A stretch of 64,000 bases of DNA, taken from NCBI RefSeq assembly GCF_024218795.1, contig NZ_CP100400.1, forward strand, positions 930,001 to 994,000. The letters run 5' to 3'. Within the stretch, counting starts at the first letter, position 1, and each line of letters begins with the position of its first letter. The translations under genes and the position numbers were made by a program. This stretch comes from Halorussus aquaticus. GTDB lineage: Archaea > Halobacteriota > Halobacteria > Halobacteriales > Haladaptataceae. This document shows, piece after piece, positions 31,601 to 39,390 of this stretch. The notes beneath the pieces are model-generated. The model ran no database searches, was not told where the DNA came from, and saw nothing but the letters and a program-made list of their open reading frames with translations.

Positions 31601-31742
31601 TGAAGGCGCGCCGCTCGCGGAAGTCCGTGAGCGGGCTGTTGAAGCTGGGTTGAGCGAGGACAAGTTCGACCACGAGTTGATGAAGTTGAAGAAACAGGGG
31701 AAGGTGTACGAGCCAGCGGAGGACAGGCTGCGGGCAGTCTAA
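28644..31742 (+). CDS. SF3-type replicative helicase with OB folds and MCM-like winged helix
   Basis: 1032 residues. After an acidic N-terminus (1-215), an OB fold spans ~216-285 (VVALHCRVVRVDRGGNKYDT...). A D5_N/phage-plasmid primase-helicase region follows, with Walker A GPADTGKT (~505-512), Walker B-like AVLDDDASG (~550) and sensor TVSWLSNDPA, the SF3 arrangement. A second OB fold lies at ~810-885 (VEGRVIGRRHL, LVRIQDDSGRLDV), then a low-complexity Asp-rich linker and a C-terminal winged helix (LAEVRERAVEAGLSEDKFDH) like that closing haloarchaeal MCM proteins. No primase catalytic motif seen. It should unwind the origin for element replication; the double OB plus winged helix suggests built-in single-strand binding and origin docking. 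Confidence 0.8.
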   Translation: MPGDPIDDGDDGDADPAEEFFTLDGADDDLIDLVTDYTESSASVERVEERQEYGITVLTARDGSGSAIREIALIESNTDAITGVLDDMHAGKCTLVVTDGDDVPPWLSDSIDVWTTAELREHVHGAQDDTDDTEVDVDDRRLSGGEDPAEVDPDIDPESVTLTGSTDSTVQAELLTDQEDVEGAADDVETVDLSDELQPVMDGEPENGGTVTNVVALHCRVVRVDRGGNKYDTYANVVVADYSGAATIRVHDEDTIDAFDGQVGDEVLVTAVGDSRERRGVEYITTDATGVIELQSDDYPAGYYLDAPSPLEDVGSMYALAETKAEAWSEIADAVLEEYQVKVPYGSEKAWLYVADQSRADYGVWVPDGLERLETVLDDHLPSKDNKSHDRREILKNVKNRARVEADAFAEGVPDDADLKWMVGVENGVIDLKTGELHDHAPHWRLRSKLPTEYKPGEYDGLGDGIDWFLDDVCRDEEDRRMCIAMAAHSLMRHHNIKSSFPILGPADTGKTKWHGIVKRLVGYDNVATINFDSFAAGEGFETGKIMNAHAVLDDDASGKKINDLNYLKKVTGGEEVSVNRKYEKLADFQPYATVSWLSNDPAVLGERNSGVKSRLYPIVMPHRHTEDEDDGHKMAIDAAELEDRIYAEEEIEALLVAAVEKAQEMADTGKPGSERTETERWELYHWYSDASLRFQRDHLQAKTGAKMKKQAVYEVYSAMCQQDGIEPMAESQFWTSMRKSAEISFEGGSWIGDKRAVEHIMLSEEAVKIAPEWVVEEYESEIETGIKTNPLDRVAPIEDLNFGPLGPVEGRVIGRRHLQGDGGSGVLVRIQDDSGRLDVIAWDDDGVENELAGVRVGDKIRTDNGTLLRNDKGSQQLQIGDFGSVDIVELGPNHSGDQQGLPDADDDDGDDDGDEVVNGSSDDGTTADTDVESPGASEGGQESQDGVMADGGDTEGDGLSIDADVQRDRVRGLRDIIESVEHEHDEGAPLAEVRERAVEAGLSEDKFDHELMKLKKQGKVYEPAEDRLRAV

Positions 31743-31757
31743 ACGGGGTGACCAAGA

Positions 31758-32420
31758 TTGTCAACTCAAAACTCAACGACGACGTCGGCGGCGTGGCAGT
31801 CGAACAGTAGCGATCTCACACGGTCAGAAGCTGCGTTCATCAGCTCTCACTGGACCACAATCCGGCGCGCGCTCCCGCACCCACGGGCGGTGTGGCGGTG
31901 GGGTGAGACGGGCATCCCGCAACGAGTCCTGCACCGCTGGAAGCATGCAGGGCTGATAGAGTGCGTGAACGAACGAGACCGCCTGTGGCGGTCTTCGATG
32001 CGACTGTGGTGTCACGTGACCGGCCGCGCAGGTGATGAGGAGACAGTGGGGGCAGCAGCACACGCGCAAGAGTTGCTGCCGACCGGTCTCGACCCGCGTG
32101 ACCCGGACAAGTTGGACACGCGAGTGTTGGCGGGCACGTCGTCGTCGCCGCGCCTGTCGCGGAGGCGACGGCAGGCGACGCTCACGGGCGAGAAGAAGAA
32201 ACTCACCGAGGTTCGGCGTGACCGCCGCGGCGAATCCGCGCTTGTCAATGTGAACGCTCGGAAGGGCATGCACGGCGAAGGTGGGCGTGAGGACGCTGCA
32301 GAACATCCAGGGCAGTCGCGCCTGTCCACGTTCGAGGATTACGACCTCGATTTATGGAGCGTGACGGTTCCGTGGTTCCGAGACAGTGCCGTGACGGTTC
32401 CGGCCGGGAACGTGTACTGA
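31758..32420 (+). CDS. Winged-helix-like protein, TTG start
   Basis: 220 residues if translation starts at TTG 31758, 15 bp after the helicase stop. Residues ~20-90 (LTRSEAAFISSHWTTIRRAL, then GIPQRVLHRWKHAGLIE) look like a DNA-binding winged helix; the rest is basic and poorly ordered (SRRRRQATLTGEKKKLTEVRRDRRG). Unlike its neighbours it is strongly basic, consistent with nucleic-acid binding. Not recognised beyond that. Confidence 0.5.
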   Translation: MSTQNSTTTSAAWQSNSSDLTRSEAAFISSHWTTIRRALPHPRAVWRWGETGIPQRVLHRWKHAGLIECVNERDRLWRSSMRLWCHVTGRAGDEETVGAAAHAQELLPTGLDPRDPDKLDTRVLAGTSSSPRLSRRRRQATLTGEKKKLTEVRRDRRGESALVNVNARKGMHGEGGREDAAEHPGQSRLSTFEDYDLDLWSVTVPWFRDSAVTVPAGNVY

Positions 32421-32459
32421 CCCGTTACACGAATCCTGACCGCGACCCGGTCGGTGTTG

Positions 32460-32651
32460 TTAACGATCGCCGAGTAACACTTTTTCGAGTGGGACGAGCC
32501 GGGCAGTCCCGTCGTCGCGGACGATGAAGACGACCGTGGTGCCTTCGCCGCCAGTTAGTGCTTCGAGAACGTCTTGAGGGACGTTCATCGACCCGCTGCC
32601 GCTTGGTTTAACGCTGATTGTCGCGGTGTGTTTGTCTCCTACGGTTGTCAT
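32460..32651 (-). CDS. AbrB/MazE-type DNA-binding protein
   Basis: 63 residues from ATG 32651. A swapped-hairpin AbrB-like core: HTATISVKPSGSGSMNVPQDVLEAL, then EGTTVVFIVRDDGTARLVPLEK (each quoted region is continuous). No toxin gene is adjacent, so a transcription regulator is more likely than an antitoxin. It is the only minus-strand gene in this part of the element, and its promoter carries the same GTGTTACCTCTC box as several small genes further right, which suggests auto- or cross-regulation. Confidence 0.7.
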   Translation of the reverse strand: MTTVGDKHTATISVKPSGSGSMNVPQDVLEALTGGEGTTVVFIVRDDGTARLVPLEKVLLGDR

Positions 32652-32671
32652 CAGTGGAGGGTATGGGGTGG

Positions 32672-32693
32672 AGGGGTAAGAGAGAGGTAACAC
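32672..32693 (-). promoter_or_regulatory. Conserved promoter box (minus-strand copy)
   Basis: On the minus strand GTGTTACCTCTC is followed by TCTTACCCC; the TTACCC box begins 28 nt before the ATG at 32651, against 29 nt in the plus-strand copies. Drives the AbrB-type gene. Confidence 0.6.
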
Positions 32694-32765
32694 TGTTCTG
32701 TGATTCACGCGTTTCTCGCGTTTCAAAAACTAGGGGTAACGGGCCTGTGCCCCTTAGATACGGGC

Positions 32766-32957
32766 ATGGCAAGTTTTGATATGCCCGCGTTGGCGACGAA
32801 CACGATCACAAGCCTCAGCTCAATCACTGTGCTGGGCTACACACTCGGGATGGACCCGCTCGCCGCTGTCGGGTCGAATATCGCAATCATGATCGGGACG
32901 ATCGTAGCGCTCGCGGGAGCCTATGATTTGGGCGAGCAGTTCGACGCCTGGGACTGA
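32766..32957 (+). CDS. Small two-helix membrane protein
   Basis: 63 residues with hydrophobic stretches at ~20-38 and ~40-58 (GSNIAIMIGTIVALAGAYDL) and an acidic tail. It opens the morphogenesis block, 3 bp before the next gene. Pleolipoviruses carry a small multi-helix internal membrane protein (VP3-like) just before the spike; the position is compatible, but the length and the two helices make the match weak. Likely a virion or vesicle membrane protein. Confidence 0.65.
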   Translation: MASFDMPALATNTITSLSSITVLGYTLGMDPLAAVGSNIAIMIGTIVALAGAYDLGEQFDAWD

Positions 32958-32960
32958 ATC

Positions 32961-33785
32961 ATGCGAGGAGTTACACGCAAAACAGGGTCGCTGGCGCTCG
33001 CAGCGATGCTCCTCATGAGCCTCGTAAGCGCGTTCGCCGCCGCGCCAGCGGCCGCTGCAGCGGGGAACGTCAGTATCGAAGCGACAGACTACGTCATTGA
33101 CGAGACGACGTCAGCAGACGTCGCAATCAACGTCACTGCTGACTCAGCTGGGATCTCTAATCAGACGCTGAGCGTCGCAGTCGTGGACCCTGGTGACGGG
33201 ACTACAGAGGCGACGTTCACACGCGATGTGGACGTGAGTGCGAATCAGACTAAGACGGTCACAATCAACGTCTCACCCGAGCAGCACGGGATTGCTGTCG
33301 GCGAGTACACGCTTGAAGCGAACATCGATGGCGTGACGACGTCGTCTACGCTGACGGTCAACGCTGTCGCTGACCAGTCCGTATCGCTCGATCAGAGCGA
33401 ATACACTGTGAACGGTAGTGAGACCACGGTGAACGCGACGCTCGGGGCTGGCGGGCAGGATCGTGTTGGGCCAGTCGAGTTCGTGGTACTGAACGACAGT
33501 GGTGATGTCGTGCACTCTGAGGTGATGGAGAACTACACTCTGAGTGCATCGACGACTGCCACGGAGTCGTTCACCATCGCGCCTGCAGACGTCCCTGATT
33601 CGGGGAATTACACGGTTGAAGTCGTGTACGCTGGAGTCAGCACGTCCGCGCCACTGACCGTTGAAGGCAGTGAGGATGCCCCGGTTGCAGGTGGTGTAAT
33701 CGAGGACGCCGCCGGGGATCCAGTTACGATCGGTGGGGTGCTCGTAGTGGTGCTCCTGATTGCGTTGGCAGCGCGCGCTGAGTAA
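32961..33785 (+). CDS. Secreted surface protein with C-terminal anchor
   Basis: 274 residues. Sec-type signal peptide (LALAAMLLMSLVSAFAAAPAAAAAG), then two ~100-residue beta-sandwich repeats rich in Asn-x-Ser/Thr (IEATDYVIDETTSADVAINV and LDQSEYTVNGSETTVNATL begin related blocks), and a final hydrophobic helix (VTIGGVLVVVLLIALAARAE). An Ig/CARDB-like stalk anchored in the membrane, probably N-glycosylated. It follows the small membrane protein by 3 bp. Candidate minor envelope protein; it has no Tat motif, unlike the next gene. Confidence 0.7.
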   Translation: MRGVTRKTGSLALAAMLLMSLVSAFAAAPAAAAAGNVSIEATDYVIDETTSADVAINVTADSAGISNQTLSVAVVDPGDGTTEATFTRDVDVSANQTKTVTINVSPEQHGIAVGEYTLEANIDGVTTSSTLTVNAVADQSVSLDQSEYTVNGSETTVNATLGAGGQDRVGPVEFVVLNDSGDVVHSEVMENYTLSASTTATESFTIAPADVPDSGNYTVEVVYAGVSTSAPLTVEGSEDAPVAGGVIEDAAGDPVTIGGVLVVVLLIALAARAE

Positions 33786-33812
33786 CACTTTCAACCAATT
33801 TTTGATACACAC

Positions 33813-35942
33813 ATGAAGGATACAGAGGACGGCGACGACGAACCTGTCAACGACGAATCTGGCGGGGTGACGGTATCGAGACGCCAACTAATGCAGGCAC
33901 TCGGGGCTGCAGGTGTAACTGCCGCTGCAGGGTCATCGCTTACCGGGTCTGTGGCCGCGCAGACGAACACCACGACCACGAGCACGACGACGGACGGTGA
34001 CACCGTCCCGGGTGACACCCCGCCAGACAAGTACTGGATGGAACAGAACTACAGTGACTACGTCGCTCAAGACGACGCGAAACGCCTGTACACCCTCCCC
34101 TCCGGGCGCGAAGTAGCGAGCATGTTCATGCTCCAAACCCCCGCGCTCGGTCAGACCGCCCTCGCAATGGAGACGATCCAACGCGCGGACGGATACTCCC
34201 CCGGCGAACTGTTCGACGCAGTTCGCGGCTCGCTCGCTGACGTGTACTACGACCCGTATAACCCTGGAGACGTCGCGTCAGGGACTGTACTGCAGCAAGC
34301 GTGGTACGACATCGTCGAGGCTCACCAGCTCTTGGAGCGTGGAATCACGCAGTGGCAGTCTGACATGGGTGAGAACGAGGAGTTAGCGCACGCGGAAATC
34401 GAACTCGCTACGAGAGCAGCATTCAATTCCGGACGTACGGTGTCGCAGGCGAAGTCTGATGCGCGCACCGCGGTCCGAGACCTGCTCGCTTCGAGCGAGC
34501 AGAACCTGTTAATCCTCATCGAGGAGATCCTAATTCGAATCAACGGCGTGTTCTTCAGAGTCGCCAGCGAGCTCGATAACACGTCTCTGAAGGACTACTG
34601 GTCGTTCAACTCGGGCGCGAAGCTCACACACGACAATTTCACCTTGCATCAACCCTCGATGCACCCGGCGCGAGTGTCTCTGATGGATGGTCGGATCCTG
34701 GAAACGGGAGTCATGCAGTTACTCCCTGAGCAGGACACTGACGAGATGCTCGTTCACCCACTGTACGACACGATTGCAGCGGACGGCCGGTGGGAGTGGG
34801 TTCCGACGACGACTGACAGCAAAACGTACCCGATTCCGCCGATCAACTACGCACCGCCGGACTTCCTGAGCGACAGCGAATACCAACTGTTGTCGTACAA
34901 TCAGGACCTCTCAGCCCTCGCGTCAGAGATGTATAACAAGTTGTGGAGTCTTGTCAGGACGTTCGATCAGGAGATCGACGCGTACGTGGACACGATGTAC
35001 TCCTCGTACGCTGGCCGCGGGAAAATCCCGATGAGCGACCTGTCGAACGCTGCGATCCGACGCGAGTTAGGGATGGACTGGTACCAGACCGGTTCGACCG
35101 GTTTCGCAATCATCGAGGCTCTTCGACGTGGGAAGCGGACGAACACGGAGTTCCACGTAGACGTTGAGATCTTGGGGCCGTCAGAGTCGCAGGGTGAGGG
35201 TGAACGGATTGATGAGACGATCGTCCTCCTCGGAGGAGCTGAAGGGTGGACGCCTGGCGCGGCTGAAACCGTCTCGTACGACCTCACAGAGGAAACCGCG
35301 GTGATTGACGGGACTGAGTTACACATCAAAGGGCAGCCAGCGAATGGCCAGCACACGGTCACGTACGCGGACGGGACCTCGGAGACGTACCAGTACGGGC
35401 AAGTCATGACCTCTGGCGAGTGGATGCAGAGTAGCGATGCTGCAGATTGGACAGCATCGTTCTACTTGAGACTTGATTCGGACGGGTACTCTCTCAGTGA
35501 CATCGAGTCGGTCAGTGCGAGCGTTGACGAAGCGCTCCGGGTCGGGGAGACGTACCGGATCCCGGATCCGCGTGCGAATAACGAGGAAATCATCGTCGCA
35601 GACTACGATTCACTGTGGCGGTCTCTCACTGAGCCTGGCGAGGGGATCCATATCCACTCTGTGGTGAACGCAGCCGGTGAGGAAGTCGGTGCGTTACACA
35701 TGCGAGACGGGCGTCAGACTGAGTTGAGTACTGACGGCGCGGAGGAGCTGATGCGCCAGCAGATCTACACGGCAGCTGAGCGGACGCGTCACAGGCGCAA
35801 GTATGACCCGCCGGGCGGTGGCGGTGCGGGCGGTGGCGGTGCGGGCGGTGACGACGGTGGGAGTGGCCTGTGGATGTGGGGTGCAGCGATTGGCGCTGGC
35901 GCGCTCGCTGCGCTGGGCCTGCAGGGAGGTGACGATCGATGA
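33813..35942 (+). CDS. Tat-exported, C-terminally anchored surface protein (spike candidate)
   Basis: 709 residues. An acidic N-terminus precedes a twin-arginine signal (VSRRQLMQALGAAG, Arg23-Arg24) ending in VAAQT. The body is large and globular with helix-rich N-terminal and beta-rich C-terminal halves. A Gly-rich hinge (GGGGAGGGGAGGDDGGSG) leads to one membrane helix (LWMWGAAIGAGALAALGL). Length, single C-terminal anchor and location between a small membrane gene and an ATPase fit a pleolipovirus-type VP4 spike. The stop overlaps the start of the next gene by 4 bp. Export through Tat implies folding in the salty cytoplasm before secretion. Confidence 0.75.
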   Translation: MKDTEDGDDEPVNDESGGVTVSRRQLMQALGAAGVTAAAGSSLTGSVAAQTNTTTTSTTTDGDTVPGDTPPDKYWMEQNYSDYVAQDDAKRLYTLPSGREVASMFMLQTPALGQTALAMETIQRADGYSPGELFDAVRGSLADVYYDPYNPGDVASGTVLQQAWYDIVEAHQLLERGITQWQSDMGENEELAHAEIELATRAAFNSGRTVSQAKSDARTAVRDLLASSEQNLLILIEEILIRINGVFFRVASELDNTSLKDYWSFNSGAKLTHDNFTLHQPSMHPARVSLMDGRILETGVMQLLPEQDTDEMLVHPLYDTIAADGRWEWVPTTTDSKTYPIPPINYAPPDFLSDSEYQLLSYNQDLSALASEMYNKLWSLVRTFDQEIDAYVDTMYSSYAGRGKIPMSDLSNAAIRRELGMDWYQTGSTGFAIIEALRRGKRTNTEFHVDVEILGPSESQGEGERIDETIVLLGGAEGWTPGAAETVSYDLTEETAVIDGTELHIKGQPANGQHTVTYADGTSETYQYGQVMTSGEWMQSSDAADWTASFYLRLDSDGYSLSDIESVSASVDEALRVGETYRIPDPRANNEEIIVADYDSLWRSLTEPGEGIHIHSVVNAAGEEVGALHMRDGRQTELSTDGAEELMRQQIYTAAERTRHRRKYDPPGGGGAGGGGAGGDDGGSGLWMWGAAIGAGALAALGLQGGDDR

Positions 35943-36175
35943 TACCGCTGCTCGCTGCGAAGGCGTTGGCGGGGAACATCGGTCAGATAATCATCCTCGT
36001 AGCAGCTGCAGCGCTTGCACTGATGGCCTTGTCGCAGGCCGGGATGCTGATTGAGTTGGTTGTTAGCCTGGTTGAGTGGGTCGTGACTGACCTCGGTGGT
36101 GCGGCTGGGGAGTTCGTTATGGACCTCCTCGCAGCGATCGTGAAGGCGCTCGGCGCGGACGCAATCGGGGTGTGA
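35939..36175 (+). CDS. Small hydrophobic membrane protein
   Basis: 78 residues, almost wholly hydrophobic: helices at ~10-32 (IGQIIILVAAAALALMALSQAG) described here by position, ~35-52 and an amphipathic C-terminal helix. It overlaps the spike candidate (ATGA) and ends 6 bp before the next gene. Its place between a spike gene and an ATPase recalls the ORF6-like gene of pleolipoviruses. Holin-like or virion membrane roles are equally possible. Confidence 0.65.
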   Translation: MIPLLAAKALAGNIGQIIILVAAAALALMALSQAGMLIELVVSLVEWVVTDLGGAAGEFVMDLLAAIVKALGADAIGV

Positions 36176-36181
36176 GATTCT

Positions 36182-37903
36182 ATGGTATCTGAAAACACAG
36201 ACCACGACGGGGACGGACGGATTGTCAACGAAGGCGGCATCACACGTCGTGATGCGCTGAAAGCGGGCGCGTCACTGTCAGCGGCAGCGCTCGCAGGGAA
36301 GTACGTGACTGGTGGCGTGGCCGCGCAAACCAGTACGACCACGGACGGGCTGGCAGGATCGGGGACCCAGGACGACCCGTACCAGATAGGGACTATCGAT
36401 GACCTCGATAAGATGCGTGATGCCCCAGGAGCGCACTACGCGCTCACCAGCAACATCGATGCAACCCCCACAGAAACCTGGGATTCCGGTGCCGGATGGG
36501 ATCCAATCCAGGAGTTCACCGGCAGCCTCAACGGCCGCGGGTACACGATTGACGGGCTGTACATCGACCGGAGTGCCCAGTGCGCACTGTTCCGGAAAGC
36601 CACCGCAGTCGTTGAGAACGTCACAATCAACGCGGACATCACCAGTCAAGGCTATAAAGCCGCGATCATCGCCGCGCAGCACCTTGCCGCGGGCTCGCTC
36701 ACAGTACGCGACGTAACACTGACCGGCACAATATCAGGAGGCACGCAAGTCGGTGCAATCACCGCAATGCGCGGGGTTGAAACGGTCAAACGATGCACAA
36801 TCGACGTTTCGGCCCAGTCCGAAAACGGTGCAGTCGGGTTAGTTGCAGGAGCGTTCGACGGCACCATGGATGACTGCATTGTCAACGGGTCGGTTACAGG
36901 CGGAGCAACCGGTGTTGGTGGAGTCGTAGGCGGGAATTACGGCACTATCCGAGGCTGCTGTGTTACAGCGGATATCGACATGGGGAGCGACTCCCATGAC
37001 GTAGGCGGGGTGGCTGGCATCAACGGAGAATCCGGGGCGATCGAAGCGATTGACGTCGAAGGGACCGTGGCGACTGGCGGGAACATGGCTGGCGGTGCTG
37101 TTGGCGATTGTCTTGGAACGATCCGCGGTGTATTCGTGGACGCGACCGTCAACGGGTCGCAGTACGTTGGCGGTGTTGCTGGGTTCGCTGAGACGCCAGC
37201 CAAGATCGAGCTCGCCACGTCACGCGGAAGTGTTACCGGTGACAGTCAGGTCGGCGGCTTGGTTGGGGAGGCAATCGCCCCGATCGTGACGGACGCGTCC
37301 GCGCGGTCAACGGTTACGGGCGGGTCGGCGACAGGCGGGCTTATCGGTCACCTGTCGTCCAATTCGACGAACCTGCATTCCGTCGTCGTTGCCGCGAGTG
37401 TGGATTCCACCGCGAGTTCAGCGGGCGCTGTAACCGGGAATCGGTCGTATAGTAATAGTGGTCGGTCCACGGACCCGGCGGTGAGCGTGTTCTGGGACGG
37501 TGATGTGGCAGGTGTTACTGGTGAGATTGGGACGGTCGGTGACACTATCGCTGACCTTGACCGGGCGGCTACGGGGCAGATGTACGAGTTAACGACGCCT
37601 GAGGCGACGGGTGACACTGCGACGAGTAACATGCCCGCGTTGGACTTCGAGACCGTGTGGGGTGTCCGTGACGGGGATTATCCTGTTGTTGAGTCGATTC
37701 AGTCGGTCGGGTGTACCGGCGCGAACCTCCCGTCAACTGACGATGGCACCGGGGATGAGACGACGACGGAGGAACCGGTACCCCCGGGTGGCGGTGTCAC
37801 GTCGTCGCAGGATTCCGTAGCGAAGTGGATTCCATGGGGGATTGCGGGTCTGATCGGGCTGGGGTTAGTGGCGGATGATGATGGGGAGGGTGGTGGGGAG
37901 TGA
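36182..37903 (+). CDS. Tat-exported GLUG-repeat surface protein with C-terminal anchor
   Basis: 573 residues. The twin-arginine signal ITRRDALKAGASLSAA (Arg22-Arg23) follows an N-terminus resembling that of the spike candidate (IVNEGG against VNDESGG). Residues ~60-470 form a beta-helix with GLUG-type repeats (VGGVVGGNYGTIRGC, VGGVAGFAETPAKIE, VGGLVGEAIAPI), a fold used in adhesins. The C-terminus has a Pro/Gly linker, one membrane helix (WIPWGIAGLIGLGLV) and an acidic tail. I infer a receptor-binding or adhesion protein on the particle, a second spike. Confidence 0.75.
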   Translation: MVSENTDHDGDGRIVNEGGITRRDALKAGASLSAAALAGKYVTGGVAAQTSTTTDGLAGSGTQDDPYQIGTIDDLDKMRDAPGAHYALTSNIDATPTETWDSGAGWDPIQEFTGSLNGRGYTIDGLYIDRSAQCALFRKATAVVENVTINADITSQGYKAAIIAAQHLAAGSLTVRDVTLTGTISGGTQVGAITAMRGVETVKRCTIDVSAQSENGAVGLVAGAFDGTMDDCIVNGSVTGGATGVGGVVGGNYGTIRGCCVTADIDMGSDSHDVGGVAGINGESGAIEAIDVEGTVATGGNMAGGAVGDCLGTIRGVFVDATVNGSQYVGGVAGFAETPAKIELATSRGSVTGDSQVGGLVGEAIAPIVTDASARSTVTGGSATGGLIGHLSSNSTNLHSVVVAASVDSTASSAGAVTGNRSYSNSGRSTDPAVSVFWDGDVAGVTGEIGTVGDTIADLDRAATGQMYELTTPEATGDTATSNMPALDFETVWGVRDGDYPVVESIQSVGCTGANLPSTDDGTGDETTTEEPVPPGGGVTSSQDSVAKWIPWGIAGLIGLGLVADDDGEGGGE

Positions 37904-39390
37904 GACGAGCGGCCCTCCTCACGCTCGCAGTCGTAGTGTTACTGTCAGTCACTGCAGTTGCGCCTGCAGCCGCACAGGCACAGACGCAGGATCAGGCTGG
38001 GAATGAGACGACGACGGGGAGTGAACCTGTCAACGCCAGCGATATCGACACGTCTCAAATCGTGCAGGAGCTCGGGACCGTCACGGTTCACCAAGTCGAG
38101 TTCGAAGACTCTGGGCTTGTCAAGATCACCGTCACTGCCACGGAACACTCCGCACCGATTGCGGTGACCGACAGCGGGGCTGTCGATATCGGATCCAATG
38201 AGCGTGCGAGTGTTCCGTTCGAAGTCTACCGGCCGGGTGATGGGACGCACGTCCTTCGATTCCACTTAGCGAGTGACGACGCGCTCATAACGATTCAAGA
38301 AGGCGGAGAAATGATGGCCGCCTCAGGTGACCGTGGGACTGTCGACGTCATGGCAGCGCAACCCACCGCGGACGTCGTCCGGTGGGGGACCGCAGGCGGT
38401 GCCATTGGCGTTCTAATCGCCACGGGACTCGCGGTCGGGTTCATCAAGCGAAAACACGAGAACACCTACAAGGAACTCCTCTCTGAGGAGCGCGTCAGGG
38501 TTGAAGAAAACCCGGTTGAAGGTCTCCTCGGGAAGGTGAAGCGGTTCGTGAGTCACCACCGGTACGCCCTCCTCGCAGCTGCGAGTATCGTAGCGTACCT
38601 AGTCGCGGTCAGATTAGGTGTCCTCCCCTCTCTCGGAGACGTGTGGGCGGACATGAACGACGCCCAGCGTGTCCTCTCCGCCGCCGCAGGCGTTTGGGTG
38701 ATACTCGGATTCCTGCCCGCGTACGGGCTCGTGACGCGTGTATGGGAGCCGGCGAAGGAATTCGTATTCGACCTCGATGCGCGTGATGTCCTCGATGACG
38801 CGATCGGGTCGAAAGGCGGGCTCGCATCGTTGGAAGACATCGAGAGCGAGGAAGACGCTGCAGAGGCGAAAGAAGACCTTGAAGACCAGGATATCACTGT
38901 CGCAGCCGTGTACAGTGGCAGCCCCGACAGGGTCGCGCAGATGCGTGTTGACGGCGCGCCAGCAGAAATCCAGACAGCAGGCGGTCCCGGGCACCTCGTT
39001 CAGGACTTCGATCCGAAAAGGAACACTGCTGACGGGACGTGGCCGGGGCTCGCTGATGACTTCGAGCTCGCAAAGGAACGGTCGAAGATCGACGCTAACA
39101 AAGAAATCCTGGAGGACTGGGCGACGGTCGGTCGCCGTGTCATCAGTGCGATTCCCGCGATTCGTGCCGGGTCAGACACGGCCGCAGTTGCGTCTGTAGA
39201 CCGGAAGTTCGGGCAGAACGCGACTGTGAACCCGGAACCAGTTGACGATATCATGGACTCCGCAGTGTCCGGGACACGGTTCGAGCGGTTCTACAAGCCG
39301 GATGATGGGGAAGGCGGTGAGGACGACTACGAGGACGACGACGCGGGTGACACTGTCAACGACGACGGTGACGGGGGTGACAGCGAATGA
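37900..39390 (+). CDS. Signal-peptide membrane protein with three further helices
   Basis: 496 residues, GTG start inside the upstream stop (GTGA). Sec signal (ALLTLAVVVLLSVTAVAPAAA), ~140-residue outside domain, a first anchor (~165-185, GAIGVLIATGLAVGFIKRK), two more helices (~225-245 and ~258-280), then ~210 acidic cytoplasmic residues. Architecture and position just before the ATPase parallel the ORF7-like protein of pleolipoviruses. It could connect the ATPase to the envelope. The overlap with the ATPase is 4 bp. Confidence 0.7.
   Translation: MRRAALLTLAVVVLLSVTAVAPAAAQAQTQDQAGNETTTGSEPVNASDIDTSQIVQELGTVTVHQVEFEDSGLVKITVTATEHSAPIAVTDSGAVDIGSNERASVPFEVYRPGDGTHVLRFHLASDDALITIQEGGEMMAASGDRGTVDVMAAQPTADVVRWGTAGGAIGVLIATGLAVGFIKRKHENTYKELLSEERVRVEENPVEGLLGKVKRFVSHHRYALLAAASIVAYLVAVRLGVLPSLGDVWADMNDAQRVLSAAAGVWVILGFLPAYGLVTRVWEPAKEFVFDLDARDVLDDAIGSKGGLASLEDIESEEDAAEAKEDLEDQDITVAAVYSGSPDRVAQMRVDGAPAEIQTAGGPGHLVQDFDPKRNTADGTWPGLADDFELAKERSKIDANKEILEDWATVGRRVISAIPAIRAGSDTAAVASVDRKFGQNATVNPEPVDDIMDSAVSGTRFERFYKPDDGEGGEDDYEDDDAGDTVNDDGDGGDSE

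Noticed and set aside
32460..32651. Antitoxin of a toxin-antitoxin pair
   Set aside because: No adjacent toxin-like gene; the neighbours are a DNA-binding protein and a membrane protein.
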